This document shows, one piece after another, positions 1-7,006 of a stretch of DNA of 10,007 nucleotides. Positions within the stretch are counted from its first letter, which is position 1; each line of letters starts with the position of its first letter. Below the pieces are notes generated by a model that was given only the letters and a program-made list of their open reading frames with translations, was not told the origin of the DNA and ran no database searches. This DNA is from an uncultured Acidimicrobiia bacterium (GTDB lineage: Bacteria; Actinomycetota; Acidimicrobiia; IMCC26256; CALEDW01), in contig CALEDW010000110.1 of assembly GCA_937949585.1 (NCBI GenBank), positions 1-10,007 on the forward strand. Reading direction: 5' to 3'. Position numbers and translations under genes: made by a program.

Positions 1-396
1 GGCGCGATCGTGGCCACCAGCTCGCTCGCAGGGATCATGCCCTTCCCGCCCGACCCGGTCTACGTGGCCACGAAGCACGCGGTCGTCGGCTTCATCCGTT
101 CGATCGCGCCGACCTTGGCCGCCGAAGGGATCACCGCGAACGCCGTGAACCCGGGGATGACCGACACGAACATCCTGAGCCCCGAGGTGAAGACCGCCTT
201 CGCCGCCGCCGGGTTCCCGCTCATCCCCGCCGAGGAGATCGCCGAGGCGGTGGTGCGCATCCTCGCCGCCGGGCGCACCGGGGAGTGCTGGGTCTGCCAG
301 CCGGGACGGGATCCCGAACCGTACCGCTTCGGGGGTGTCCCCGGGCCCCGGGGCGAGGGCGCAGGTCGCACCCCCCCGGTGGCCGGCGGTCGGTGA
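1..396 (+). CDS. Short-chain dehydrogenase/reductase (SDR), C-terminal part, 5' end outside window
   Basis: The open frame runs from base 1 to a TGA at 394-396 (131 residues visible). It reads as the second half of a classical SDR, an NAD(P)-dependent oxidoreductase of the Rossmann fold. The catalytic serine lies in the ATSSLAG stretch (bases 13-33). The YxxxK catalytic pair is seen as YVATK (61-75), followed by the usual helix with HAVVGFIRS. The NAVNPGMTDT segment (about 142-171) is the conserved PG motif after strand 6. The N-terminal TGxxxGxG cofactor site and the NNAG motif are beyond the left edge, so the cofactor cannot be told. The C-terminal segment, WVCQPGRDPEPYRF and a Gly/Pro/Arg-rich end, is typical of loosely annotated actinobacterial SDRs. 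The substrate is unknown. A GTG at base 10 is inside the conserved core and is not the real start. The stop codon falls in the left arm of an inverted repeat (393-449). Confidence 0.9.
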   Translation, partial: GAIVATSSLAGIMPFPPDPVYVATKHAVVGFIRSIAPTLAAEGITANAVNPGMTDTNILSPEVKTAFAAAGFPLIPAEEIAEAVVRILAAGRTGECWVCQPGRDPEPYRFGGVPGPRGEGAGRTPPVAGGR

Positions 397-449
397 TCCC
401 CACGTCCGGGTCCCCCGCCGGGCGGCGCCTCCCCGTGGGTGCGGATCAC
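393..449. repeat. Imperfect inverted repeat between the SDR gene and bpa
   Basis: The left arm is GTGATCC followed by CCACG (393-404). The right arm is CGTGG (434-438), a 4-nt bulge GTGC (439-442), then GGATCAC (443-449). This gives 12 Watson-Crick pairs around a 29-nt GC-rich loop. The left arm contains the SDR stop codon. The right arm ends 10 nt before the proposed bpa -10 hexamer. There is no T-run after it, so it is not a textbook intrinsic terminator, but it could be a U-less terminator for the SDR gene or an operator for bpa. Confidence 0.5.
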
Positions 450-459
450 GGCCGCCCGG

Positions 460-465
460 TATCGT
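460..465 (+). promoter_or_regulatory. Putative -10 hexamer for a leaderless bpa transcript
   Basis: TATCGT fits the actinobacterial TAnnnT -10 consensus and is followed by 7 nt and then the GTG start codon of bpa at 473. With the usual 6-8 nt from -10 to the transcription start, the mRNA would begin at or next to the start codon. No Shine-Dalgarno sequence precedes the GTG. No TTGAC-like -35 is visible at 16-19 nt upstream. Confidence 0.5.
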
Positions 466-472
466 GGGGTCC

Positions 473-973
473 GTGACCGACACGGCCGGGCGGACGCTTC
501 CCCCCACCAGCGGCTCCCAACCCGAGGTCGTCGAGCCGACGGGCGGGCGGGCCGGCGACGGACGCGAGGCGCCCGAGGAGCAGGTGCTGCGGCCGACCAA
601 ACTGATCCGCATCGCCTCGATGGTGCGGGGAATGCTCGACGAGGTGCGCCGGGCCCCGCTCGACGACGCCGGGCGTCGAGCGCTGCGCGAGATCCACGAG
701 CGCTCCCTCGCGGAGCTGGAGAGCGTGCTGTCCCCCGAGCTGCAGAAGGAGCTCGACGAAGTGGTGCTCCCGTTCTCGGGTGACACCCCCACCGAGTCGG
801 AGCTGCGCATCGCCCAGGCGCAACTCGTCGGCTGGTTGGAAGGGCTCTTCCACGGGATCCAGGCGACGCTGTTCACCCAGCAGGCGCTGGCCCAGCAGCA
901 ACTCGAGGAGATGCGCCAGCGCCGCGCGCTCGAAGCCGCCCGGCCCGGCCAGCCGCCGGGCGCCTACCTCTGA
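473..973 (+). CDS. bpa: Bacterial proteasome activator (Bpa/PafE family)
   Basis: This 166-residue protein matches the Bpa/PafE family (M. tuberculosis Rv3780 type, about 174 aa). These proteins form an ATP-independent ring that docks on the 20S proteasome and feeds it unfolded proteins. The N-terminal 40 residues are low-complexity and probably disordered. The helical core (about 41-155) holds the family signature: APLDDAGRRALREIH (61-75), SPELQKELDEVVLPF (87-101) and the near-invariant LRIAQAQLVGWLEGLFHGIQ (111-130). The protein ends in GAYL, corresponding to the GQYL tail that inserts into proteasome alpha-ring pockets; the Tyr-Leu pair is kept and Gln is replaced by Ala. I chose GTG 473 because translation upstream of it is Arg/Pro-rich with no family similarity and because a -10-like hexamer sits 7 nt before it. 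It is first in a close cluster with aroG and kgd. No 20S proteasome genes are in this window. Confidence 0.93.
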   Translation: MTDTAGRTLPPTSGSQPEVVEPTGGRAGDGREAPEEQVLRPTKLIRIASMVRGMLDEVRRAPLDDAGRRALREIHERSLAELESVLSPELQKELDEVVLPFSGDTPTESELRIAQAQLVGWLEGLFHGIQATLFTQQALAQQQLEEMRQRRALEAARPGQPPGAYL

Positions 974-978
974 GGAGG
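972..978 (+). promoter_or_regulatory. Ribosome binding site of aroG overlapping the bpa stop
   Basis: GAGGAGG lies 6 nt before the GTG start of aroG at 985 and overlaps the bpa TGA (971-973). It is the only strong Shine-Dalgarno seen before a gene start in this window. It supports the GTG as the true start and suggests that aroG translation follows bpa on one mRNA. Confidence 0.8.
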
Positions 979-984
979 CGCGCC

Positions 985-2355
985 GTGCACGCTGCCCACC
1001 GCGGCCCCCGCGTGGTGGACGACTGGCGGCCCGACGCCTGGCGGGCGCGCCCGGCCGCCCAGCAGCCGGACTGGCCGGACCCGGACGCCCTGGCGGCGGT
1101 CGTCGACGAATTGCGGCGGCAGCCGCCGCTGGTGTTCGCCGGCGAGGCTCGCGCCCTGCGCGCCGCGCTGGCCGAGGTCGCCACCGGGCGGGCGTTCCTG
1201 CTCCAGGCCGGCGACTGCGCCGAGTCGTTCCGCGAGTGCACCGCCAACGACATCCGCGACAAGCTCAAGGTGATCCTGCAGATGTCGGTGGTGCTCGCGT
1301 ACAGCGCCGGGGTGCCGACCGTGAAGCTGGCCCGGCTCGCCGGGCAGTTCGCCAAGCCCCGTTCGTCGCCAACCGAGACCCGGGGGGGCGTGACCCTGCC
1401 CTCGTTCCGGGGCGAGATGGTGAACGGGATCGAGTTCACCGCCGAGGCCCGCCGGCCCGACCCGGCGCGCCTGCTCGCCGGGTACCACCACGCCGCCGCG
1501 ACCCTCAACCTGCTGCGGGCCTTCACCAAAGGGGGCTTTGCCGACCTGGCCCGCGTCCACCAGTGGAACCAGGAGTTCGTGGCGGCCAGCCCCGAGGGCC
1601 GCCGATACGAGCGTCTCGCGGCGGAGATCGACCGGGCCCTGCGCTTCATGGCCGCCTGCGGGATCGATCTCGAGGCGGAGCTGCAGCTCCACCAGGTCGA
1701 CTGTTTCACCTCGCACGAGGCGCTGCTGCTTCCCTACGAGGAAGCGCTCACCCGCCAGGACAGCCTCACCGGCGACTGGTACGACTGCTCCGCGCACTTC
1801 CTGTGGGTCGGGGAACGGACCCGCCAGCCCGACGGCGCCCACGTGGCGTTCCTCGCCGGGGTGCACAACCCCGTGGGGGTGAAGCTGGGGCCGGACGCCA
1901 CCCCGGCCGAGGTCCTGGAGGTGTGCCGGGTGCTCGATCCCGACCGGGAACCCGGTCGCCTCACCCTCGTCGCCCGCATGGGGGCCGAGCGCGTCGGGGA
2001 GCGGCTCCCCCCGATCATCCGGGCGGTGCGGCAGGCCGGTCACCCCGTGGTGTGGGTGAGCGACCCGATGCACGGCAACACCTTCACCCACGCCAACGGG
2101 TACAAGACCCGGCACTTCGACGACGTGATGGCCGAGCTGCGGGCCTTCTTCGACACCTGCCGGGCCGAAGGTGTGTGGCCCGGTGGGGTGCACGTGGAGC
2201 TGACCGGAGCGGAGGTGACGGAGTGCCTCGGCGGCGCCGACGCGCTCGGCGCCGACGACCTCGAGCAGCGCTACGAGACGATGTGCGACCCGCGCCTGAA
2301 CGCCCGCCAGAGCCTCGAGCTCGCGTTCCAGACCGCCGAACTGCTCGCGTCTTGA
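985..2355 (+). CDS. aroG: Class II 3-deoxy-D-arabino-heptulosonate 7-phosphate (DAHP) synthase
   Basis: This 456-residue enzyme condenses phosphoenolpyruvate and erythrose 4-phosphate to DAHP, the committed cytosolic step of the shikimate pathway. It is the class II (plant/mycobacterial) type, close in length to the roughly 460-residue M. tuberculosis AroG. Visible signatures are AGDCAES (75-81), KPRSSPTETRGGVTLPSFRG (129-148), VHQWNQEF, and DCFTSHEALLLPYEEALTR. The four expected metal ligands are present: Cys78 in AGDCAE, His363 in SDPMHGNT, Glu405 in HVELTG and Asp435 in MCDPRLN. An N-terminal extension of about 40 residues precedes the barrel; in the mycobacterial enzyme such elements take part in aromatic amino acid feedback, so allosteric control is likely but not shown. 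The GTG start is fixed by GAGGAGG 6 nt upstream. The gene follows bpa by 11 nt, and its TGA overlaps the kgd start. Phenazine-type PhzC is a relative, but nothing nearby suggests phenazine synthesis. Confidence 0.97.
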   Translation: MHAAHRGPRVVDDWRPDAWRARPAAQQPDWPDPDALAAVVDELRRQPPLVFAGEARALRAALAEVATGRAFLLQAGDCAESFRECTANDIRDKLKVILQMSVVLAYSAGVPTVKLARLAGQFAKPRSSPTETRGGVTLPSFRGEMVNGIEFTAEARRPDPARLLAGYHHAAATLNLLRAFTKGGFADLARVHQWNQEFVAASPEGRRYERLAAEIDRALRFMAACGIDLEAELQLHQVDCFTSHEALLLPYEEALTRQDSLTGDWYDCSAHFLWVGERTRQPDGAHVAFLAGVHNPVGVKLGPDATPAEVLEVCRVLDPDREPGRLTLVARMGAERVGERLPPIIRAVRQAGHPVVWVSDPMHGNTFTHANGYKTRHFDDVMAELRAFFDTCRAEGVWPGGVHVELTGAEVTECLGGADALGADDLEQRYETMCDPRLNARQSLELAFQTAELLAS

Positions 2356-5300
2356 CCGGCGCCGATCCCGGACCCGCCGCCCGGCACGCCGCCGACCTGG
2401 GGCCCAACGTCGGGCTCATCGAGGAGATGTACCGGCTCTACCGTGAGGACCCCTCCCGGGTGAGCGAGGCCTGGAGGGAGTTCCTGCGCGACTACGAGCC
2501 GCCGGTCGCTCCGGGCACCCCGGGGGCGGGCCGACCGCCGCCCGAGACCCCCGCCGCTCCCGCCACCGGCGGCGCCCCTCGCCCCGCCCGTCCGCCCGCT
2601 CCGCCCGCCCCCGCGGCGGTGCCGGGCGGCCCGGCCGGGCCCGAGGTCGAGGAGCCCCGGTTGCTCACCGGCGCCGCGGCGCGCCTCGTCGAGCACATGG
2701 AGGCCAGCCTCGCGGTGCCGACCGCCACCTCGGTGCGGGAGGTGCCGGCGAAGCTGCTGCAGGTGAACCGCCAGATCCTCAACAACCACCTCGCCCGGAT
2801 CGGGCGCGGCAAGGTGTCGTTCACCCACCTCATCGCCTACGCGGCGGTGCGGGCCGTCGAGCAGGTCCCGGCGATGCTGCAGTCGTACGTCACCGTCGAC
2901 GGGCGCCCCGGCACACGGCGGGCCCGCCGGCTGAACCTCGGGCTGGCGGTGGACCTGCACGACCCCGACGGCACCCGGCGGCTGGTGGTGCCGAACATCA
3001 AGGCCGCCGACCGGCTCGACTTCGCGGCGTTCTTCGCCGCCTACGAGGACGTGATCCGCCGGGTGCGGGCCGGTCGCCTGTCCCCCGACGACGTCACCGG
3101 GACGACGGCCACGATCACCAACCCGGGGATGATCGGCACCGTCCACTCCGTGCCCCGGCTCATGGCCGGTCAGAGCTTCATCCTCGGGGTCGGCGCCATC
3201 GGCCCCCCGGCCGCCTTCGCCGGCTCCGACCCGGCGACCTTGGCCCGCCTCGGCGTCGGTGATGTGGTCACCCTCACCTCCACCTACGACCACCGGGTGA
3301 TCCAGGGCGCGACGTCGGGCGAGTTCCTGGCGGCGATCCACCGGCTCCTGCTCGGGGAGGACGGGTTCTACGACGAGGTCTTCGCCTCGTTCGCGGTGCC
3401 CTACGAGCCGGCCCGCTGGAGCGTCGACACCGGCGCCACCGACGACGCGGCGGTGATGAACGAGAAGGTGGTGCACGTCCACCAGCTGATCAACATGTAC
3501 CGGGTCCGGGGCCACCTGATCGCCAACCTCGACCCGCTCGGCCGCCGCCGGCCGCACACCCATCCTGAGCTCGACGTCGCCCACTACGGCCTGGGCATCT
3601 GGGACCTCGACCGCGAGTTCCCGGTCGGATCACTCGGCGCCGGCCGCCTGGGTCGGACCCGGATGCCGCTGCGGGAGATCCTCGGGGTCCTGCGCGACGC
3701 ATACGCCCGCACGCTCGGCGTCGAGTACATGCACATCCAGGAGCCGGCCCAGAAGGAGTGGGTGCAGGCGGCCGTGGAGGTCCCTCCGGCGCCGCTGCCC
3801 CCGGAGGACCAGCGGCGGATCCTCGACCGGCTCGGCGCCGCCGAGGCCTTCGAGGAGTTCCTCCACGCGAAGTTCCTGGGCCAGAAGCGGTTCAGCCTGG
3901 AGGGCGCCGAGACCCTGATCCCGATGCTGGACGCGCTGCTGTCGGCCGCCGCGGACGCCGGGGTGACCGACGCCGTGCTGGGCATGGCGCACCGGGGCCG
4001 GCTGAACGTGCTGGTGAACGTGCTCGGCAAGGGCTACCGCGAGCTGTTCGCCACCTTCGAGGGGATCCCCGACCCGGCCAGCGTGCAGGGCTCCGGGGAC
4101 GTGCAGTACCACCTGGGCGCCGTCGGGGAGCACCGGGCACCCTCGGGACGGTCGCTGCGGGTGCAGCTGGCGTCGAACCCCAGCCACCTCGAGGCGGTGG
4201 ACCCGGTGGTGGAGGGCATGGCCCGGGCGATCGGCGACCGCCACCACGACCTCGCCCGCCACCGCGTGCTGCCGGTGCTCATCCACGGCGACGCCGCCTT
4301 CGCCGGCCAAGGGGTGGTGGCCGAGACGCTGAACCTCTCCGAGGTGCCGGGCTACGAGGTGGGCGGCACCGTCCACGTGGTGGTGAACAACCAGCTCGGG
4401 TTCACCACCGCCCCGGAGCTGGGACGGTCCGGCGTGTACGCAACCGACGTGGCCAAGATGGTGCAGGCACCGATCTTCCACGTGAACGGCGACGATCCGG
4501 AGGCCTGCGTACGGGTGATCCGCCTCGCCTTCGCGTTCCGCCAGCGGTTCTGCAAGGACGTGGTGGTGGACCTGGTCTGCTACCGGCGGTGGGGCCACAA
4601 CGAGGCCGACGAGCCGGCGTTCACGCAACCGATCATGTACGAGCTGATCCGGGCGCGCCGCACGGTGCGCAAGCTCTACACCGAGACGCTGGTGAACCGC
4701 GGCGACCTGAGCCTCGAGGAGGCCGAGACGGCCCTCCGGGCCTTCCGCGAGCGGCTCGACACCGCATTCGGTGAGACCCGGGCGCTGCCCCCGCCGCCGG
4801 CGCCGGCGGTCGCCGTGGTCGCGGGTCCTGCCGACGAGCCGGACGCCGACGTGACGGCGTCCGACGAGCCCACCGTGCCCACGGCGATCCCCGAGGAGCG
4901 CCTGGCCCGGATCGTCGAGGTCCTCGCCTCCTGGCCGCCCACCTTCTCGGTGCATCCCAAGCTGGAACGGCTGCTCAAGGCCCGCCGGGACGCCTACGCC
5001 TCGGGCGTCGTCGACTGGCCGCTCGCCGAGCTGTGCGCGCTGGGGTCGATGGCCCTCGAGGGCACCCCGGTCCGCCTGTGCGGCCAGGACACCCGGCGAG
5101 GGACGTTCAGCCAGCGGCACGCGGTGCTCATCGACCGGCACACCGAGGAGGAGTACTGCGCGCTGGCCCACCTCGACGAGGCGCAGGCCCCGGTGATGGT
5201 CTTCGACTCGGTGCTGTCGGAGTACGCGGCGCTGGGGTTCGAGTACGGCTACTCGCTCGCCGACCCGGAGGCGTTCGTGGCCTGGGAAGCGCAGTTCGGC

Positions 5301-6020
5301 GACTTCGCCAACGTCGCGCAGCCGATCATCGACCAGTTCATCGCGGCGGCCGCCGACAAGTGGCGGCAGAGCTCGACCGTGACGCTGCTCCTCCCCCACG
5401 GCTACGAAGGTCAGGGCCCGGAGCACTCGTCGGCGCGCCTGGAACGGTTCCTGGCGCTGTACGCCGACGGGAACCTGCGGGTGGCGGTGCCGAGCACCGC
5501 CGCGCAGTACTTCCACCTGCTGCGCCGCCAGGTCCGCAGTCCCCTCCGGCGCCCGCTGGTGTGCCTCACCCCGAAGCGGGGGCTGCGGGAGCCGGCCACC
5601 CGCTCGCCCGTCGCCGAGCTGCTCACCGGCGGGTTCCGGCCCGTCCTGGACGACCCGTCCCCACCGCCGCAGGCGACCAGGGTGGTCGTGTGCACCGGCA
5701 AGGTTGCCCACGAGCTGCTCGCCGCCCGGGGGGAGCGGCCGGTGGCGGTGGTACGCGTGGAGCAGCTGGCCCCCTGGCCGGCGGGCGAGCTGGCCGGGAC
5801 CCTCGCCCGCCACCCGGAGGCCGAGGTGGTCTGGGTGCAGGAGGAGCCGGCGAACATGGGCGCCTGGTCGTACGTCGCGCCCCGGCTGCGTCGGCTCGCC
5901 GGGAGCAGGCCGGTGCGGCGGGTGTGCCGACCTCCGAGCGCGAGCCCGGCCACGGGCAGCTTCACGGTGCACCGCCTGGAACAGGAAGCGCTCGTCGACG
6001 CCGCCCTGACCGGCACCTGA
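2352..6020 (+). CDS. kgd: Multifunctional 2-oxoglutarate dehydrogenase/decarboxylase, E2-E1 fusion (KGD/OdhA type)
   Basis: From TTG 2352 this is 1222 residues, the usual size of mycobacterial KGD. It is the thiamine-diphosphate E1 of the TCA-cycle 2-oxoglutarate dehydrogenase complex with an E2-like acyltransferase domain in front. Order: N-terminal E1 segment NVGLIEEMYRLYREDPSRVS (20-39); a Pro/Ala linker (about 50-103); the E2 catalytic domain (about 117-340) ending in YDHRVIQG with His314; then E1 from about 375 with EYMHI, HRGRLN (His547), GDAAFAGQG (Asp647), VVNNQLGFTT (Asn679/680), RRWGHNEADEP and FSQRHAVLIDRHTEEEY. A late VWVQEEPANMGAW is typical SucA. No lipoyl domain is present, as in KGD/OdhA. 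A low-complexity insert (about 808-845) separates the E1 halves. The start is inferred: TTG 2352 overlaps the aroG stop as TTGA, keeps the N-terminal motif and has no Shine-Dalgarno, suggesting reinitiation. GTG 2283 is a weaker alternative. In relatives, GarA/OdhI inhibits the E1 part. Confidence 0.96.
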   Translation: MTGADPGPAARHAADLGPNVGLIEEMYRLYREDPSRVSEAWREFLRDYEPPVAPGTPGAGRPPPETPAAPATGGAPRPARPPAPPAPAAVPGGPAGPEVEEPRLLTGAAARLVEHMEASLAVPTATSVREVPAKLLQVNRQILNNHLARIGRGKVSFTHLIAYAAVRAVEQVPAMLQSYVTVDGRPGTRRARRLNLGLAVDLHDPDGTRRLVVPNIKAADRLDFAAFFAAYEDVIRRVRAGRLSPDDVTGTTATITNPGMIGTVHSVPRLMAGQSFILGVGAIGPPAAFAGSDPATLARLGVGDVVTLTSTYDHRVIQGATSGEFLAAIHRLLLGEDGFYDEVFASFAVPYEPARWSVDTGATDDAAVMNEKVVHVHQLINMYRVRGHLIANLDPLGRRRPHTHPELDVAHYGLGIWDLDREFPVGSLGAGRLGRTRMPLREILGVLRDAYARTLGVEYMHIQEPAQKEWVQAAVEVPPAPLPPEDQRRILDRLGAAEAFEEFLHAKFLGQKRFSLEGAETLIPMLDALLSAAADAGVTDAVLGMAHRGRLNVLVNVLGKGYRELFATFEGIPDPASVQGSGDVQYHLGAVGEHRAPSGRSLRVQLASNPSHLEAVDPVVEGMARAIGDRHHDLARHRVLPVLIHGDAAFAGQGVVAETLNLSEVPGYEVGGTVHVVVNNQLGFTTAPELGRSGVYATDVAKMVQAPIFHVNGDDPEACVRVIRLAFAFRQRFCKDVVVDLVCYRRWGHNEADEPAFTQPIMYELIRARRTVRKLYTETLVNRGDLSLEEAETALRAFRERLDTAFGETRALPPPPAPAVAVVAGPADEPDADVTASDEPTVPTAIPEERLARIVEVLASWPPTFSVHPKLERLLKARRDAYASGVVDWPLAELCALGSMALEGTPVRLCGQDTRRGTFSQRHAVLIDRHTEEEYCALAHLDEAQAPVMVFDSVLSEYAALGFEYGYSLADPEAFVAWEAQFGDFANVAQPIIDQFIAAAADKWRQSSTVTLLLPHGYEGQGPEHSSARLERFLALYADGNLRVAVPSTAAQYFHLLRRQVRSPLRRPLVCLTPKRGLREPATRSPVAELLTGGFRPVLDDPSPPPQATRVVVCTGKVAHELLAARGERPVAVVRVEQLAPWPAGELAGTLARHPEAEVVWVQEEPANMGAWSYVAPRLRRLAGSRPVRRVCRPPSASPATGSFTVHRLEQEALVDAALTGT

Positions 6021-6033
6021 GCCGGCACCCGCC

Positions 6034-6933
6034 TCAGCCTGCGGCGGCCACCGCGTCGAGACAGCGGCGAACGGCTTCCGGGGACGCCGCGGTCATCGGC
6101 GGCCGCAGGTCGGCGGTGGGGATGCGACCCTGGGCGAACAGCACGCCCTTCCAGACGCTCGGGTTCGGCTCGGCGAACCCTGCCCGCACCACGGGCAGCA
6201 GGGCCTCGTGGTGGGCCCGGCCCTCCTCCACCTTGCCGGCCAGGGCGCAGTCGACCATGGCAACGAACCGGGCGGTGCAGGTGTGCGCGGAGGCTGCGAT
6301 CGCGCCCGCCCCGCCGAGCAGCACCGTGGGGAACACGAACGGGTCCTCGCCGCCGAGCACCGCGAAGTCGTCGGGGGCCTCGGCCAGCACCTGCAGGGTG
6401 TCGGCGTCGAGGCCACCGACCGCCTGCTTCACCCCGGCGATCCCCGGTGAGCGGGCGAGCTCGAGCAGCGAGGCCGACCCGAGGCCCCGACCCGTCCGGT
6501 ACGGGATGTTGTAGACGATCACCGGGACCGGGCTGGCCTCGGCCACCGCCCGCATGTGCGCCACGATCCCGGCCTCGGTCGGACGGACGTAGTACGGCAC
6601 GACGACGAGGACCCCGGCGAGCGCCGGGGTGCCCTCGAGGTCCCGCACTGCGGCCACGCTGGCGGCGGTGGTGTTCGTCCCCGCCCCCACCACCAGCGGC
6701 GCACCGCGGGCCGCGCACACCTCGGCGCAGGTGGCGATCACCGCTCGGCGCTCGTCGGGATCGAGTGCGGCCGCCTCGCCGGTGGTACCCAGCGCCACGA
6801 TCCCGGTGCAGCCGGCATCGAGCGCGTCGGCGCAGAGCCGGGCCAGCGCGTCGTGGGCCACCGAGCCGTCGGCGGCGAAGGGGGTGATCACGGGCAGGTA
6901 GACCCCCCGGAATCGAGCGGCGGTGGCGGTCAT
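6034..6933 (-). CDS. dapA: 4-hydroxy-tetrahydrodipicolinate synthase (DapA family)
   Basis: This 299-residue class I aldolase of the DHDPS family is expected to condense pyruvate with aspartate semialdehyde, the first committed step towards diaminopimelate and lysine. All diagnostic sites are visible: the GTTGE loop with Thr50/Thr51, PYYVRP with Tyr115, YNIPYRTG with Tyr141 and Arg146 (the arginine that separates true DapA from other family members), and the Schiff-base lysine Lys169 in GVKQAVG. The C-terminal part has AGAIAASAHT and the EPNP segment. I chose ATG 6931-6933 because a TAGCCT hexamer lies 7 nt upstream and the 11-codon extension to 6966 adds nothing family-like. No dapB or other lysine gene is adjacent. 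It converges on kgd with a 13-nt gap and diverges from the transporter gene. A different keto-acid aldolase of the same family cannot be fully excluded without biochemistry. Confidence 0.9.
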   Translation of the reverse strand: MTATAARFRGVYLPVITPFAADGSVAHDALARLCADALDAGCTGIVALGTTGEAAALDPDERRAVIATCAEVCAARGAPLVVGAGTNTTAASVAAVRDLEGTPALAGVLVVVPYYVRPTEAGIVAHMRAVAEASPVPVIVYNIPYRTGRGLGSASLLELARSPGIAGVKQAVGGLDADTLQVLAEAPDDFAVLGGEDPFVFPTVLLGGAGAIAASAHTCTARFVAMVDCALAGKVEEGRAHHEALLPVVRAGFAEPNPSVWKGVLFAQGRIPTADLRPPMTAASPEAVRRCLDAVAAAG

Positions 6934-6940
6934 CGAAGCG

Positions 6941-6946
6941 AGGCTA
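6941..6946 (-). promoter_or_regulatory. Putative -10 hexamer for a leaderless dapA transcript
   Basis: On the minus strand this reads TAGCCT, followed by 7 nt (CGCTTCG) and then the dapA ATG. There is no Shine-Dalgarno sequence, and the spacing suits a transcript that starts at the AUG. The same hexamer occurs before the lipid kinase gene at 8546. No clear -35 is visible. Confidence 0.5.
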
Positions 6947-6985
6947 CCCCGGACGGCTCCGGGCACCGCGAGCCGGTACCGGGGT
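6946..6985. repeat. Nested dyad symmetry in the dapA / transporter divergent promoter region
   Basis: The outer arms are ACCCCGG (6946-6952) and CCGGGGT (6979-6985). The inner arms are CGGCTC (6954-6959) and GAGCCG (6970-6975). There is 1 unpaired base on the left, 3 on the right, and a 10-nt loop (6960-6969), giving 13 base pairs in all. The dyad fills the space between the two diverging -10 hexamers and touches the dapA one, so it sits where a shared operator would act. It could also be a chance feature of GC-rich DNA. Confidence 0.45.
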
Positions 6986-6991
6986 GGCGCC

Positions 6992-6997
6992 TACGCT
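6992..6997 (+). promoter_or_regulatory. Putative -10 hexamer for a leaderless TauE-like transcript
   Basis: TACGCT fits TAnnnT and ends 9 nt before the ATG at 7007. No Shine-Dalgarno precedes the ATG (the spacer is GCGCCGGTC). It faces the dapA -10 hexamer across a 73-bp intergenic region. Confidence 0.45.
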
Positions 6998-7006
6998 GCG
7001 CCGGTC

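Noticed and set aside
335..472. Upstream extension of bpa to 335
   Set aside because: It would overlap the SDR gene and encode an Arg/Pro-rich segment absent from the Bpa family. GTG 473 has a matching -10 hexamer.
780..2351. Open reading frame continuous with kgd that extends upstream through aroG
   Set aside because: Its translation is Arg/Pro/Gly-rich with no family motif and lies in another frame of the well-supported aroG gene. It is a GC-rich shadow, not an N-terminal extension of KGD.
2505..2660. Pro/Ala-rich low-complexity stretch in kgd as a possible insertion or frameshift
   Set aside because: The reading frame stays intact on both sides, and a flexible linker at this place is normal between the N-terminal segment and the E2 domain of KGD.
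2271..3584. 437-codon minus-strand open frame opposite the 5' part of kgd
   Set aside because: Low-complexity translation rich in Val, Gly, His and Arg with no motif, antisense to the E2 domain. Treated as a shadow.
3630..5972. 780-codon minus-strand open frame opposite kgd
   Set aside because: The length is a by-product of high GC, with few stops in this frame. The translation is His/Arg/Gly-rich without any recognisable domain, while the plus strand carries all KGD motifs.
6017..6037. CTGAG...CTCAG inverted repeat between the convergent kgd and dapA stops
   Set aside because: The stem is only 5 bp with an 11-nt loop and no T-run, too weak to call a terminator.
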